Counted from the first letter of the stretch, positions 34,183-44,036 are shown. The stretch: DNA of 64,000 nt from ZC4RG35 sp964388105 (GCA_964388105.1 CAYLYQ010000004.1:1-64000); one strand, 5' to 3'. The notes: generated by a model not told the origin, from the letters alone. Numbers and translations are program-made.

Positions 34183-35232
34183 TCAGGCCGAGATCAGCCG
34201 GAGCGCTTCGGTGGCGGTCCACTCGCGGTCGCGATCGAGCAGCGCGGGCTCGCGAGACTGCCGGGCCGTGACCCCGGCTTCGACCAGATTCTGCAGGGTC
34301 ATGACGAAGGCCCGCAGCTGCGGCGGCAGCGGGAAGTACTCCGCCTCCTCCGTGGTCGACACCAGCTCGAAGCCCCTGGTGGGAGCAAGCCTGTCGATGA
34401 CCTCCTGGACGAGGTGGTCCGGCGCCGAGGCGCCGGCGGTGAGCCCGACGGTGGACACTCCCTCGAGCCAGACAGGATCGATGTCGCCGGCGGAGTCGAT
34501 CCGGTAGGCGGCGGCTCCCCTCTCCCGGGCCACCCGGACCAGTGCCTGCGTGTTCGACGAGTTGTGTGACCCGACGACCAGCACGAGGTCGCACTCGTCG
34601 GCGAGTTGCTCCACGGCACCCTGACGGTTGGTGGTGGCGTAACAGAGGTCGGACTTGCGAGCGGTCTTCAGCTCGGGGAAACGCCCCTGGGCGTCGTCGA
34701 GGACCTGGCGCCACTCGTACATGCCGAGGGTGGTCTGGGCCACCAGCGCCACCTTCGACGGGTCGCTCGGAGCGAAACCGTCGAGGCCGGTCTCCGGTTC
34801 GACCAGGGTGATGGCCTCGGGGGCCTCGGCGATTGTGCCCACCGCCTCGTCGTGTCCCTGATGGCCGATGTAGATGATGTCGTAGCCCTTGGCCGACATC
34901 GTCTTGACCTCGTGGTGGACCTTGGTGACCAGAGGGCAGACGGCATCGATGACGACGGCCGCCCGATCCGCTGCGGTGGCGACGACCTCGGGGGCGCTGC
35001 CGTGAGCGGACAGCATCACCGGGGCACCCTCGGGCACCTCAGAGACATCGTCGACAAAGACGACGCCCACCCGCTCGAATGCCTTGACCACCCATTCGTT
35101 GTGGACGATCTCGTGATAGCAGTAGACGGGCGGCTCGAAGATCCGGGTCATCCAGGTGAGTGCCTTGATCGCCATCTCCACCCCGGCACAGAAACCGCGG
35201 GGCTCGGCGAGCAGCACCCTTTCCACAGTCAT
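34183..35232 (-). CDS. ispH: 4-hydroxy-3-methylbut-2-enyl diphosphate reductase
   Basis: 349 aa from ATG 35232. The three Cys that hold the iron-sulfur cluster are in EPRGFCAGVEMA, IDAVCPLVTKVH and KSDLCYATTNRQ. HGSAPEV and TAGASAPDHLVQEVI are conserved. It performs the last step of the MEP isoprenoid route to IPP and DMAPP. An extra 35-residue C-terminal tail after the core is not typical of short IspH. It follows cmk after 31 bp. Confidence 0.96.
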   Translation of the reverse strand: MTVERVLLAEPRGFCAGVEMAIKALTWMTRIFEPPVYCYHEIVHNEWVVKAFERVGVVFVDDVSEVPEGAPVMLSAHGSAPEVVATAADRAAVVIDAVCPLVTKVHHEVKTMSAKGYDIIYIGHQGHDEAVGTIAEAPEAITLVEPETGLDGFAPSDPSKVALVAQTTLGMYEWRQVLDDAQGRFPELKTARKSDLCYATTNRQGAVEQLADECDLVLVVGSHNSSNTQALVRVARERGAAAYRIDSAGDIDPVWLEGVSTVGLTAGASAPDHLVQEVIDRLAPTRGFELVSTTEEAEYFPLPPQLRAFVMTLQNLVEAGVTARQSREPALLDRDREWTATEALRLISA

Positions 35233-35263
35233 TTCGCCCCAATGGTAGGGACAGCCCGGCGAT

Positions 35264-35908
35264 TCACGACTTCGCGGCGACCAGGGCGCTGACCGCCTCG
35301 ACCACTTCTTCGAACGGCATGTCGGAGGTGTCGATGACCGTGGCCCCATCAGGCACGGTGAGGGGCGATGCCGACCTGGTGGAGTCGATCCGGTCCCGCG
35401 TGGCGATCTGTGCCGCCACCTCCCCCGGGTCCTCCCCGCGTTCGACGGCCCGACGCGCCGCGCGGACTTCCGGACGGGCGTCCAGGTAGACCTTCACGGC
35501 GGCATCGGGGAACACCACGGAGCCGATGTCGCGGCCCTCCACGACGGCAGAGCCTCCGTTCCGGTCGACCCAGGCTCTCTGGCGCTCCACGAGCATCCGC
35601 CTCACCTCGGGATGGGCCGAGACGGCGGACACGTTCGAGGTGACGTCGGGATCCCGGACGCGTTGCGAGACGTCGGTGCCGTCCAGGTAGGTGACCCCGT
35701 CGAACTGGTCGATCTCGATCCGAGCCACCACCCCGATCACTCGATCGGCGTCCTCAGCGTCGATGCCCGCGTCGATCACCGCCGCGGTGGCGGCCCGGTA
35801 GAACGCGCCGGTGTCCAGATGAGGGAGCCCGAACCGGTCGGCGACGGCACGTGAGACGGTGCTCTTTCCGGTGCCGCTAGGACCGTCGATGGTGACTATG
35901 ACTGCCAC
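35264..35908 (-). CDS. cmk: Cytidylate kinase
   Basis: 214 aa. P-loop VTIDGPSGTGKSTVSRAVA, then HLDTGAFYRA, VVEGRDIGSVVFPDA and KVYLDARPEVRAARR. It phosphorylates CMP and dCMP. The start is GTG 35908; TAACCT lies 8 nt upstream (35922-35917), so the 135-bp gap after aroA probably holds its promoter. No other feature is seen in that gap. Confidence 0.95.
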   Translation of the reverse strand: MAVIVTIDGPSGTGKSTVSRAVADRFGLPHLDTGAFYRAATAAVIDAGIDAEDADRVIGVVARIEIDQFDGVTYLDGTDVSQRVRDPDVTSNVSAVSAHPEVRRMLVERQRAWVDRNGGSAVVEGRDIGSVVFPDAAVKVYLDARPEVRAARRAVERGEDPGEVAAQIATRDRIDSTRSASPLTVPDGATVIDTSDMPFEEVVEAVSALVAAKS

Positions 35909-36043
35909 GGGGAGCGAGGTTAGGAGAGGGCCGGCCCCGGAGGGGTTGTCCTACTTGGGGGGTTCTTCGGACAATGGGGGCGAAATGCGGGGCCGGAATC
36001 CTCTCCATTTGCCAAGGTAGCCGTTTGAACGCCCTGATGCACG

Positions 36044-37309
36044 TCATCGCTCAACCTCACTGAACACCACAGATCGCATCACATCCCAATAGCCGGGCCA
36101 TGTCTTTGCCACCACACCGGGGTCTTCCACCTCCACTCCCTCGAGTCTCAAGCCGGCGAGCGCCAGAGCCATGGCGATCCGGTGATCCCCGTGCGACCGG
36201 ATCCTGGCGCCCCTGAGACCGACGGGGGTGACCTCCAGGGTGTCATCCGACATCCAAACCCGTCCGCCCAGGCGGGTCAGACCCTCGGAGAGGGCCATCA
36301 ATCGGTCCGATTCCTTGTGTCGCAGCGTGTGCAGACCGGTCAGGGTGCTGGTCCCCTCGGCGAAGAGACATGCGACCGCGAGCGCCAGGGCTCCGTCCGG
36401 GGCAACGGACAGGTCGGCATCGATCGGTTGCAAGGACTCCGGCCCCGTCAGGACCAGTCCGGACTGCCCGGCTCGGGAGGTGCAGCCCATCTGCGACAAG
36501 AGCCCGACCAGGGCCATGTCGGGTTGCGGGTCGAGCGGATCCAAGCCAGCGATCTCGACCTCGCCCCCGGTGATGGCGGCGGCCACCATCGGATACGCCG
36601 CCGATGAGGCGTCGGGCGGGATGCGCAGATCAGCAGGGCGATACCTCGACACCGGGACCCGGAACACATGCCCATCAGTCTCCACGACCACCCCGAACCT
36701 CTTCATGAGATCGAGAGTCATCCCGACGTACCCGGCGGCTCCCGCGGGCCCCTCGGTCTCCACCTCAAGTGGAGATTGAGACATCGGTGCCACCATGAGG
36801 AGGGCGGTCAGGAACTGGGTGCTGGTCCCGGTGTCGACGGTCACTCTCCCCCCGCGCAAGCCGCCCCCGCCGGAGATGGAGACCGGCAGATGTTCAGTGC
36901 CTCTGCGCACTGCGACTCCGAGATCCCTCAGCGCAGCGAGCAACGGGCCCATCGGGCGCTCGGTGAGCCTGCCCCGGGCATTGACGGTGACCTCGCCGTC
37001 GACCAGGGCAGCCATGGCCAAGGCGATCCGGGCGGTCAGCCCCGACTCGCCCGCGTCCAGCTCGGCGGCCGGCACCGTGAGGGAACTCCCCGACACCGAC
37101 CAACTCTCCGGGCCCTCCGTCACGGACGCACCGAAACCGGTCGCCACCCTGGCCATGGCGCGGACATCCTCACCTTCGGGCATCCCGCTCAGGTGGGAGA
37201 TACCGTCGGCCATGCCAGCCAGAGCCAACGCCCTGATCGCCACGGATTTCGAGCCGGGCACATGGACCACTCCTCGGACGGTTCCCGTCGGGAGGGACCC
37301 GGAGGTCAT
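36044..37309 (-). CDS. aroA: 3-phosphoshikimate 1-carboxyvinyltransferase (EPSP synthase)
   Basis: 421 aa, family length. Motifs: VPGSKSVAIRALALAG, AGESGLTARIALA, RLTERPMGPLLAAL, DTGTSTQFLTALLM, PDASSAAYPM, LRHKESDRLMALSEGL and SHGDHRIAMALALAG. It catalyses the sixth step of the shikimate pathway. Its ATG overlaps the rluB stop (ATGA), so it belongs to the scpA-scpB-rluB transcript. Confidence 0.96.
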   Translation of the reverse strand: MTSGSLPTGTVRGVVHVPGSKSVAIRALALAGMADGISHLSGMPEGEDVRAMARVATGFGASVTEGPESWSVSGSSLTVPAAELDAGESGLTARIALAMAALVDGEVTVNARGRLTERPMGPLLAALRDLGVAVRRGTEHLPVSISGGGGLRGGRVTVDTGTSTQFLTALLMVAPMSQSPLEVETEGPAGAAGYVGMTLDLMKRFGVVVETDGHVFRVPVSRYRPADLRIPPDASSAAYPMVAAAITGGEVEIAGLDPLDPQPDMALVGLLSQMGCTSRAGQSGLVLTGPESLQPIDADLSVAPDGALALAVACLFAEGTSTLTGLHTLRHKESDRLMALSEGLTRLGGRVWMSDDTLEVTPVGLRGARIRSHGDHRIAMALALAGLRLEGVEVEDPGVVAKTWPGYWDVMRSVVFSEVER

Positions 37310-38025
37310 CGGGACGCCTCGATGAGGAGGCGGCGCTCATCGTGGGTGATCGGCCGGGACTGCCCCGGGGTCAGGCGAGGATCGGTGAGGGGGCCTATCG
37401 CAGTGCGCACGAGGCGCACCACTTCATGACCCAGCGCCGCCATCATCCGCCGAACCTCGCGATTCCGTCCCTCCCCCATCACAAGCTCCACCAAGGACAT
37501 CCCCTGGCCCGAGTCGATGAGCCGGGCCGAGAGCGCCTTCGCCGGCCCGTCTTCGAGAACCACGCCCTCCTGGAGCCGCCTGATGACACCCGGGCCGACC
37601 GATCCGGCCACTTTGGCGAGGTAGGTCTTGGTGATCCCGTATCTGGGGTGGGTGATCAGGTTGGTCAGCTCGCCGTCGTTCGAGACGAGGATCAGGCCCT
37701 CGGAGTCGGCGTCGAGCCGGCCCACCGGATAGAGGCGTTGCGACGAATGCACCAGGTCGACCACGGTCGTCCGGCCCTGGGGGTCGCTGGCGGTCGAGAT
37801 GACATCGATCGGCTTGTAGAGAAGGTGAGTCTCGATGCTCGGGTCGACGACCACGCTGACACCGTCGAGGGTGAGGGTCTGGACACCGAGCTCCACGCGG
37901 TCGCCCAGGCGTGCGGTTCTGCCGTCGATCGCCACCCGGCCCGAGGTGATGGCCAGCTCGGCGGCCCTACGGGACATGATCCCGGCCTGGGACAGGGCCT
38001 TCTGGATGCGGATCCGGTCCGCCAC
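37306..38025 (-). CDS. rluB: Ribosomal large subunit pseudouridine synthase (RluB type)
   Basis: 239 aa from GTG 38025. An N-terminal S4 domain (RIQKALSQAGIMSRRAAELAI) precedes the catalytic domain with YPVGRLDADSEGLILVSNDGEL, where the Asp is catalytic, and VMGEGRNREVRRMMAALGHEV. It modifies a uridine in 23S rRNA. The order scpA-scpB-rluB is widely conserved. Confidence 0.94.
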   Translation of the reverse strand: MADRIRIQKALSQAGIMSRRAAELAITSGRVAIDGRTARLGDRVELGVQTLTLDGVSVVVDPSIETHLLYKPIDVISTASDPQGRTTVVDLVHSSQRLYPVGRLDADSEGLILVSNDGELTNLITHPRYGITKTYLAKVAGSVGPGVIRRLQEGVVLEDGPAKALSARLIDSGQGMSLVELVMGEGRNREVRRMMAALGHEVVRLVRTAIGPLTDPRLTPGQSRPITHDERRLLIEASR

Positions 38026-38028
38026 GGG

Positions 38029-38589
38029 TCAGGTCGACCCTGGCCGGAGGCTCTCTTCGAGCGTGTCGACGAACTCAGCCGGGGGGACGTGGTCGGCGAG
38101 AGGCGGCAGCTCGTCCAACGAGCGGAGACCCAGGCGCTCGAGGAAGAGGTCCGTGGTGCGGTACACGGCTGGGTTTCCGGGCAGGTTGAGCCGCTCCTTC
38201 TCCTCGATCAGCCCCATCCGCTCCAGGGTTCTGACCGCCGAATCGGAGTCGACGCCCCTGATCTCGGAGACCTGGCCTCGGGAAACCGGCTGCCGGTAGG
38301 CCACCACCGCGAGGGTCTCCAGGGCTGCGGATGACAGCTTCCGCCCGGTGGCCGACGAGGCGAACCGCTCCAGGTACTGAAAGGCGTCCGGGTGGCTGTA
38401 GAGGCGCCATCCGCCACCTGTCTCCCTGAGGACCAGCCCCGACTCCCGGGCGGCAAGGTCGGCCGACATCTCCGACAGCAGCTCCGTGACCCGGGACACG
38501 GGAAGCTCGAGTACCTCCGCGAGCTCGCGCGCCGGCACAGGTGACTCCGTGACGAACAGGATGGCCTCGAGGGCCGACATCTCCCTCAC
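38029..38589 (-). CDS. scpB: Segregation and condensation protein B
   Basis: 186 aa from GTG 38589, which overlaps the scpA stop (GTGA). Two winged-helix units: SALEAILFVTESPVPARELA and LSSAALETLAVVAYRQPVSR with EIRGVDSDSAVRTLERMGLI. It joins ScpA and SMC in the bacterial condensin. Confidence 0.95.
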   Translation of the reverse strand: MREMSALEAILFVTESPVPARELAEVLELPVSRVTELLSEMSADLAARESGLVLRETGGGWRLYSHPDAFQYLERFASSATGRKLSSAALETLAVVAYRQPVSRGQVSEIRGVDSDSAVRTLERMGLIEEKERLNLPGNPAVYRTTDLFLERLGLRSLDELPPLADHVPPAEFVDTLEESLRPGST

Positions 38590-39347
38590 GCCGTCCACTC
38601 CGAAGTCAGATCGATGCCGTCGAGTTGACGGGCCTCGACTTCGATCGTGGAGAGCCAGTCCTGCTGGGACAGCGCCACCATTCCCCATCTGGCCATCTCG
38701 AGCAGTGCGAGGAAGTACGCAGCCACTTCGACAGGGCGGCCGCACTCCTCGGTGAGCTCGTCGAAGGTCGTGTAGGCGACCTCCTCGAGTCGGCTGCGGA
38801 GATCGCCGATCGCGTGCTCGACTGATGGGAGGTCGAGATCGAGATGGTCGAGGTCCGGTTCGCCGGCCTTCCGATTGAGCACCAGCGCTGCGATGCGGGC
38901 CAGGCCAGCCGCGTCCACCGGGAGCTCCACCTCTCGCGCCGGCGGCTCGATCTTCTGGTCGAGACCCGACGTCCGCGGGACGAGGCGGTTGTTCTCCTGC
39001 ATTCGCCGGGCGAGCACGGCGGCGACGTCCTTGAAGGTGACACATGCCAGCAGCCGGGACAGCAACCTGTCACGCTCGGAGATCAGGGCCAATTCGTCAT
39101 CGAGGTCGAGGTCCCCCGGCCGGGGCAGGAGCGAACGGCTCTTCAATTGGATGAGGGTCGCGGCGATGAGCAGGAACTCCGAAGTGACCTCCATGTCGAG
39201 CGTCTCCATCTCCTGGAGGAACGAGAGGTACTCCGAGACGACATCGGTGAGCCCGACCGCGCTGATCTCGACCTGATGACGGGTGATCAGCTGCAGGAGC
39301 AGGTCGAGCGGCCCCTCGAACACCGTGGTCTTGACCTGGAACGCCAT
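38586..39347 (-). CDS. scpA: Segregation and condensation protein A
   Basis: 253 aa, kleisin of the SMC complex. The N-terminal FEGPLDLLLQLITRHQVEIS and SEFLLIAATLIQLKSRSLLP are the family signature, and a C-terminal winged helix ends near YFLALLEMARWG. TAATCT lies 8 nt before the ATG, a possible internal start of transcription. The smc gene itself is not in the window. Confidence 0.95.
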   Translation of the reverse strand: MAFQVKTTVFEGPLDLLLQLITRHQVEISAVGLTDVVSEYLSFLQEMETLDMEVTSEFLLIAATLIQLKSRSLLPRPGDLDLDDELALISERDRLLSRLLACVTFKDVAAVLARRMQENNRLVPRTSGLDQKIEPPAREVELPVDAAGLARIAALVLNRKAGEPDLDHLDLDLPSVEHAIGDLRSRLEEVAYTTFDELTEECGRPVEVAAYFLALLEMARWGMVALSQQDWLSTIEVEARQLDGIDLTSEWTA

Positions 39348-39368
39348 TCGGCTCGAGATTATCCCGGG

Positions 39369-39872
39369 TCAGCGGTTTCCTCGGGGCAATGCCCCGAGGT
39401 CGGCCGCGTTGAGGACATCCCAGTCCCCGGGGGCGATGTCAGCCGGCCGGCGGTGCTGGTGATGGCGGGCGAAACTGACGGCGAGCGGGGATGCGCCCGC
39501 TGCCTCGAGGTCGATGGCTCCCAGCGGACCGTGGTCCCGATAGGCCGCCATTCGGCCCCGGAGCGGGATCTTGAAGGCCATCAGGACCGTGGCCAGGCTT
39601 CGACGAAAGGCCCCGAGGCGAGAATGACGTTTCCCGACGTCGTGGAGCGCTGCCGCCGCCACCAGCTCGAGCCGGTGGCCGGCTGAAGCCACGGCTGAGG
39701 CGATTTCGTAACCGTGGCGCTGGTCGGCGTCTTGCTGGGTGTAGAAGAGGGCGGCCAGCTCGCCGGAGCCGATCCAGGACTCCACCTTCTCACGCTCCCC
39801 CTCGTCGAGCGGCGTCGCCCCGAGCACTTCGAAGAAGCGTCGGACCAGGTGAAATGGACGGCGGAGCGTCAG
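39369..39872 (-). CDS. HD-domain protein, probable metal-dependent phosphohydrolase
   Basis: 167 aa if started at CTG 39872, which overlaps the dksA-like stop (CTGA); GTG 39827 gives 152 aa but drops PFHLVRRFFEVLG, a stretch that is hydrophobic and plausible as part of the fold. HD-type residues: RHGYEIASAV, LVAAAALHDVGKR (HD), YRDHGPLGA and the final Asp in NAADLGAL. This fits a small HD hydrolase. The substrate is unknown. It lies between dksA and scpA. Confidence 0.75.
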   Translation of the reverse strand: MTLRRPFHLVRRFFEVLGATPLDEGEREKVESWIGSGELAALFYTQQDADQRHGYEIASAVASAGHRLELVAAAALHDVGKRHSRLGAFRRSLATVLMAFKIPLRGRMAAYRDHGPLGAIDLEAAGASPLAVSFARHHQHRRPADIAPGDWDVLNAADLGALPRGNR

Positions 39873-40222
39873 ATCGCGGCGGCCTTGGTCTTGCAGTCGA
39901 CGCAGAGAATGGACGCCGGGATGATCGCCAGCCGATCGGCCGGGATGTCCTTGCCGCAGCTGACGCAGATGCCGTACTTGCCGGCTTCGATCTGCTCCAG
40001 GGCGCGATCGATGTCGTCGACCTGGCCCTTCAAGGAGTCGACCAGACCGAGCACTTCCGTGCGCTCGGCGGTCACCGCAGCGGCATCGGCAAAGCTCCCC
40101 CCGAAGTCGATATCGACGTTGAGGTCGCCGGTCTCGGCGGCTCCGAGATCGGACAGCTGGCGGACCAGACGCTCACGCTCCGAACGCAAGGCCTGCTCGG
40201 CTTTGGTTGTGTCGAACGGCAT
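39869..40222 (-). CDS. DksA/TraR-family zinc-finger protein
   Basis: 117 aa from ATG 40222 with GAGGAG upstream; the ATG overlaps the xerD stop (TGATG). A coiled-coil N-terminal part (EQALRSERERLVRQLSDLG, about residues 8-80) precedes the C4 zinc finger YGICVSCGKDIPADRL to CVDC. These proteins bind the RNA polymerase secondary channel or act as general regulators. It lacks the DxxDxA tip of E. coli DksA, so a different role is possible. Confidence 0.88.
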   Translation of the reverse strand: MPFDTTKAEQALRSERERLVRQLSDLGAAETGDLNVDIDFGGSFADAAAVTAERTEVLGLVDSLKGQVDDIDRALEQIEAGKYGICVSCGKDIPADRLAIIPASILCVDCKTKAAAI

Positions 40223-41118
40223 CAACGACTCCTCGGGTGGGATTGGACGTAGATCTCCATCACGTGGGTTGTGGTGACCCTCGTGTAGACCTGGGTAGTG
40301 CTAATCGTAGCGTGGCCGAGCATTTCTTGGACGGTCCGGAGGTCCGCTCCAGCCTCGACCATGTGCGTGGCGGCCGAGTGCCGGAGCACGTGCGGCGACA
40401 CTCGTCGGGGGTCGATGCCGGCCCGGATGGCGTTTCGTCGCACGACGTCGAACGCACCCTGGCGGGTGAGCCTCCCCCCTCGCATGTTGAGGAACACCGG
40501 ATCGCCCTTCACTGCGCGCTTCGCCAGTGCCAGACGGTCGGGAAGCCATCCGCGCAGCGCGGCGACGGCTTTCGATCCCAGCGGCACGAGACGCTGCTTC
40601 GAGCCCTTCCCCGTCACCAACGCGACGCCTTCGTCGAGGTCCAGGTCACCGAGGTCGGCGGCAACCGCCTCCGACACCCGGGATCCCGTGGCGTACAGGA
40701 ACTCGAGAAGTGCGGCGTCCCGCCTTCCGGCGATGGTGGCGGTGTCGGGAGCCTCGACCAGCGCGATGGCCTCATCGATGTCGAGCGCCTTGGGGAAGGG
40801 ATCGGGCCGCTTCGGCCCCGTGGCGAGAACAGTCGGGTCGTCGGCGCGGATTCCCTCGGCGACGCAGAACCGATGAAGGCCTTTGATGGCGGACAGCTTG
40901 CGCTTCTGCGTGGAGGGGGCGAGCCCCCGCCGCGCCACCTCGGCCGAGAACGCCTCCACGGCGGAAGCATCGGGCTCCCTTCCGTCCAGGAACTCGAGGT
41001 ACTGGCCCAGGTCGCGCCGGTAGGCGGCGATCGTGTTCGGCGCCAGACCTGCTTCGACACGCAGCGAGGACAGATACTCCTCCACCGCGTCGCGGAGGGT
41101 CAGGCGTGAGGAGTTCAC
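40222..41118 (-). CDS. xerD: Tyrosine recombinase XerD
   Basis: 298 aa from GTG 41118, which overlaps the ald stop (GTGA). An N-terminal SAM-like domain is followed by the catalytic set: Arg in ATGSRVSEAV, Lys in TGKGSKQRLVPLG, HVLRHSAATH, GHATISTTQVYTRV with the nucleophile Tyr. It resolves chromosome dimers at dif. Its place before scpA-scpB matches other actinobacteria. Confidence 0.94.
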   Translation of the reverse strand: MNSSRLTLRDAVEEYLSSLRVEAGLAPNTIAAYRRDLGQYLEFLDGREPDASAVEAFSAEVARRGLAPSTQKRKLSAIKGLHRFCVAEGIRADDPTVLATGPKRPDPFPKALDIDEAIALVEAPDTATIAGRRDAALLEFLYATGSRVSEAVAADLGDLDLDEGVALVTGKGSKQRLVPLGSKAVAALRGWLPDRLALAKRAVKGDPVFLNMRGGRLTRQGAFDVVRRNAIRAGIDPRRVSPHVLRHSAATHMVEAGADLRTVQEMLGHATISTTQVYTRVTTTHVMEIYVQSHPRSR

Positions 41119-42236
41119 ACTCCGGCCAGGGCCTCCAGCGGAGCAACGTGGGGCCGGCCGAGACTGGCCGCCACGGCGGGGTGGCAGACATTGTCGCCCA
41201 CCACGTTGACCCCGCCCCCGAGCTCGGGATGTGCGGCCACGGCGCCGGCGACTCCCATCTCGGCGAAGGCCACGGCGTAGCGGAGGGTGGCGTTGGTCAG
41301 GGCGTAGGTCGATGTGTTGGGGACGGCCCCGGGGATGTTGCCCACGGCGTAGTGGATCACGTCGTGGACGGAGTACACCGGGTCGGTGTGAGTGGTCTCC
41401 CGGGAGGTCTCGAAGCAGCCACCCTGATCGATGGCGACGTCGACGACGACCGCGCCCCGCTTCATCGCCCGGATCATGTCCTCCGTGACGAGCTTGGGCG
41501 CCGACGCGCCAGGAATGAGCACCGTCCCGATGACGAGATCGGCGCCGATCACCTGGTCCTCGATGTTGAGGCGGTTGGAGTGCAGGGTGGAGATGCGACC
41601 CTGATACAGGGAGTCGATGGTGCGGAGCCGGGCGATGTCGGTGTCCAGGACCACCACCTCGGCCTGCATCCCCATCGCGATCACCGCGGCGTTGGTGCCG
41701 GCCATGCCGCCACCGATGACCACGACGCGGGCCGGCCTCACTCCGGGTGCCCCTCCGAGGAGGATCCCCCGCCCGCCGTGGGCGCGCTCCAGGTAGTGGG
41801 CACCCGCCTGGGTGGCCATCCGCCCCGCGATCTCCGACATCGGAGCCAGGAGGGGCAGGGACCGATCAGGGAGCTGGACGGTCTCGTATGCGATCGCCAC
41901 GACCCCGCGCCGAAGCAGCGATTCGGCCATTTCGGGGTAGGCGGCGAGGTGCAGGTAGGTGAAGAGGACCTGGCCCTCACGCAGCATGGCCACTTCGCCG
42001 GCCTGGGGCTCTTTGACCTTGAGGATCATGTCGGCGGCGCCGAAGACCTCGTCGGGGTTGGGGACGATGCTCGCCCCCTGGTCGACGTACTCGTCGTCGT
42101 GGATGCTCGACCCCTCGCCGGCGCCCTTCTCGATCAGGACCTCGTGGCCCCTCTCGGTCAACTCGCGCACACCGATCGGTGTGATCGCGACCCGGTGCTC
42201 GGCGGTCTTCACTTCGCGCGGAACGCCAACGATCAA
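41115..42236 (-). CDS. ald: Alanine dehydrogenase
   Basis: 373 aa from TTG 42236; GGAGG lies 7 nt upstream, which supports it. Motifs: IVGVPREVKTAEHRVAITP, KVKEPQAGEV, YLHLAAYPEM, IGGGMAGTNAA (NAD loop), and VVDVAIDQGGCFETSRETTH. It makes alanine from pyruvate and ammonia or the reverse. NAD(P) transhydrogenase alpha subunits are related, but the C-terminal NVCHPAVAASLG marks Ald. Confidence 0.96.
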   Translation of the reverse strand: MIVGVPREVKTAEHRVAITPIGVRELTERGHEVLIEKGAGEGSSIHDDEYVDQGASIVPNPDEVFGAADMILKVKEPQAGEVAMLREGQVLFTYLHLAAYPEMAESLLRRGVVAIAYETVQLPDRSLPLLAPMSEIAGRMATQAGAHYLERAHGGRGILLGGAPGVRPARVVVIGGGMAGTNAAVIAMGMQAEVVVLDTDIARLRTIDSLYQGRISTLHSNRLNIEDQVIGADLVIGTVLIPGASAPKLVTEDMIRAMKRGAVVVDVAIDQGGCFETSRETTHTDPVYSVHDVIHYAVGNIPGAVPNTSTYALTNATLRYAVAFAEMGVAGAVAAHPELGGGVNVVGDNVCHPAVAASLGRPHVAPLEALAGV

Positions 42237-42292
42237 TTCGGAACCTCCATTGGGGAGAGGCTAGACCGCCGCGGAGGGCGGTTGCGCCGTGG

Positions 42293-43990
42293 TCAGGGAG
42301 CCTCGACCCCGATGTCGTCGATGACCACTTCGGGCTCCAGTTGCTTGCGGTGCCGGGCCGCGGCCGCCATCACACCGGCGAACAGCGGGTGCGGGATGTC
42401 GGGCCGGGAGCGGAACTCGGGGTGAGCCTGCGTGGCGACGAAGTACGGGTGGTCGACGAGTTCGATGTACTCGACGAGGTTGTCGTCGGGTGACAATCCG
42501 GAGAGTCTCATCCCGTGGGCCTCGAGCTCCTTGCGGTAGCGGTTGTTGACCTCCCAACGGTGCCGGTGACGCTCGTACACCAACTCCTCGCCGTAGAGGG
42601 CCCGAACCCTGGATCCTTCGGCCAGCTTCGCCGCGTACAGACCCAGCCTCATCGTCCCGCCCATGTCCTCGACGCCTTCCTGGCTGGCCATTAGGTCGAT
42701 CACCGGGTGCGGACTGGTGGGGTCGAACTCCGTGCTGTTCGCCTCCGGGTAGCCGAGCACGGCGCGCGCGAACTCGATCACGGCGCACTGCAGCCCGAGG
42801 CAGAGCCCGAGGAGTGGCACCCCGTTCTCGCGGGCGTACCGGATGGCGGCGATCTTGCCCTCCACGCCCCGGTATCCGAACCCGCCGGGGATGACGATGC
42901 CGTCGAGGTCTTCGAGGTAGGTGTCGGCCAGGAGGCCGGTGAGATCGTCGGAGGTGATCCACCGCAGGTCGAGCTTCACCCCTTCGGCCGCCGCGGCATG
43001 CCGCAGCGCCTCGGCCACGGACAGGTACGCGTCCGGGAGGTCGACGTACTTCCCGATGATCCCCACCGTGACCGGCTCGCTGGCCGATGCCGCCCGCTCC
43101 ACCATCGACCGCCAGTTGTCGAGATTGGGAGGCCCGGTGACCATCCCGAGACGGTTGCACACGACCTCGTCGAGGCCCCCGTCGTGCAGGGTCAGGGGCA
43201 CCTGGTAGATGTCGGGGGCGTCCGGGCAGGCAATCACGGCCTTGGGCTCGACGTCACAGAAGAGGCTGATCTTGCGGCGGACCGACTCGTCGATGTCACG
43301 GTCCGACCGCACGATGATCACGTCCGGGTGGATGCCCTTGCTGCGAAGCTCCGCCACCGAGTGCTGGGTGGGCTTGGTCTTCAACTCCTCGGAGGCCGCG
43401 AGGTACGGGACCAGGGTGACGTGGATGAACAGGGTGTTGGCCCTCCCCACTTCGTTTCCGAACTGTCGGATGGCTTCGAGGAACGGCAGTGACTCGATGT
43501 CGCCGACGGTGCCGCCGACCTCGGTGATGACCACATCCACGTCCTGGCTGCCGACGCGGCGGATCCGCTCCTTGATCTCGTTGGTGATGTGCGGGATCAC
43601 CTGCACCGTGTCGCCCAGGTAGTCCCCACGCCGCTCCTTCTGGATGACCGAGAGGTACACCGAGCCGGCGGTGACATTGGAGGTCCGCTTCAGGTTCTCC
43701 CCCGTGAAGCGCTCGTAGTGCCCGAGGTCGAGATCGGTCTCCCCGCCGTCGTCCGTGACGAACACCTCACCGTGCTGGAACGGGTTCATGGTTCCGGGGT
43801 CGACGTTGATGTACGGGTCGAGCTTCTGGTTGACGACCTTGAGACCCCTCGCCTTGAGAAGCCGGCCCAACGACGCGGCGGCGATCCCCTTGCCGAGACT
43901 GGAAACGACGCCACCGGTGACGAATACGAACTTGGGGGTGGAGCGGGCCTCGGAGATCGCTTCAGTGGTCTCGAGTGGCCCGTTCATCAC
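42293..43990 (-). CDS. pyrG: CTP synthase
   Basis: 565 aa from GTG 43990; ATG 43987 is equally possible. Synthetase domain: FVFVTGGVVSSLGKGIAAAS, GTMNPFQHGEVFVTDDG and GGTVGDIESLPFLEA. Glutaminase domain: PGGFGYRGVEGKIAAIRYAR, nucleophile Cys in LLGLCLGLQCAV, and HPEFRSRP. It aminates UTP to CTP. TACTGT lies 8 nt before GTG. Confidence 0.97.
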   Translation of the reverse strand: MMNGPLETTEAISEARSTPKFVFVTGGVVSSLGKGIAAASLGRLLKARGLKVVNQKLDPYINVDPGTMNPFQHGEVFVTDDGGETDLDLGHYERFTGENLKRTSNVTAGSVYLSVIQKERRGDYLGDTVQVIPHITNEIKERIRRVGSQDVDVVITEVGGTVGDIESLPFLEAIRQFGNEVGRANTLFIHVTLVPYLAASEELKTKPTQHSVAELRSKGIHPDVIIVRSDRDIDESVRRKISLFCDVEPKAVIACPDAPDIYQVPLTLHDGGLDEVVCNRLGMVTGPPNLDNWRSMVERAASASEPVTVGIIGKYVDLPDAYLSVAEALRHAAAAEGVKLDLRWITSDDLTGLLADTYLEDLDGIVIPGGFGYRGVEGKIAAIRYARENGVPLLGLCLGLQCAVIEFARAVLGYPEANSTEFDPTSPHPVIDLMASQEGVEDMGGTMRLGLYAAKLAEGSRVRALYGEELVYERHRHRWEVNNRYRKELEAHGMRLSGLSPDDNLVEYIELVDHPYFVATQAHPEFRSRPDIPHPLFAGVMAAAARHRKQLEPEVVIDDIGVEAP

Positions 43991-44036
43991 GGGATGTCAC
44001 AGTAGCAGCACCGGGCCCGGACCCGGAAGCACCGTT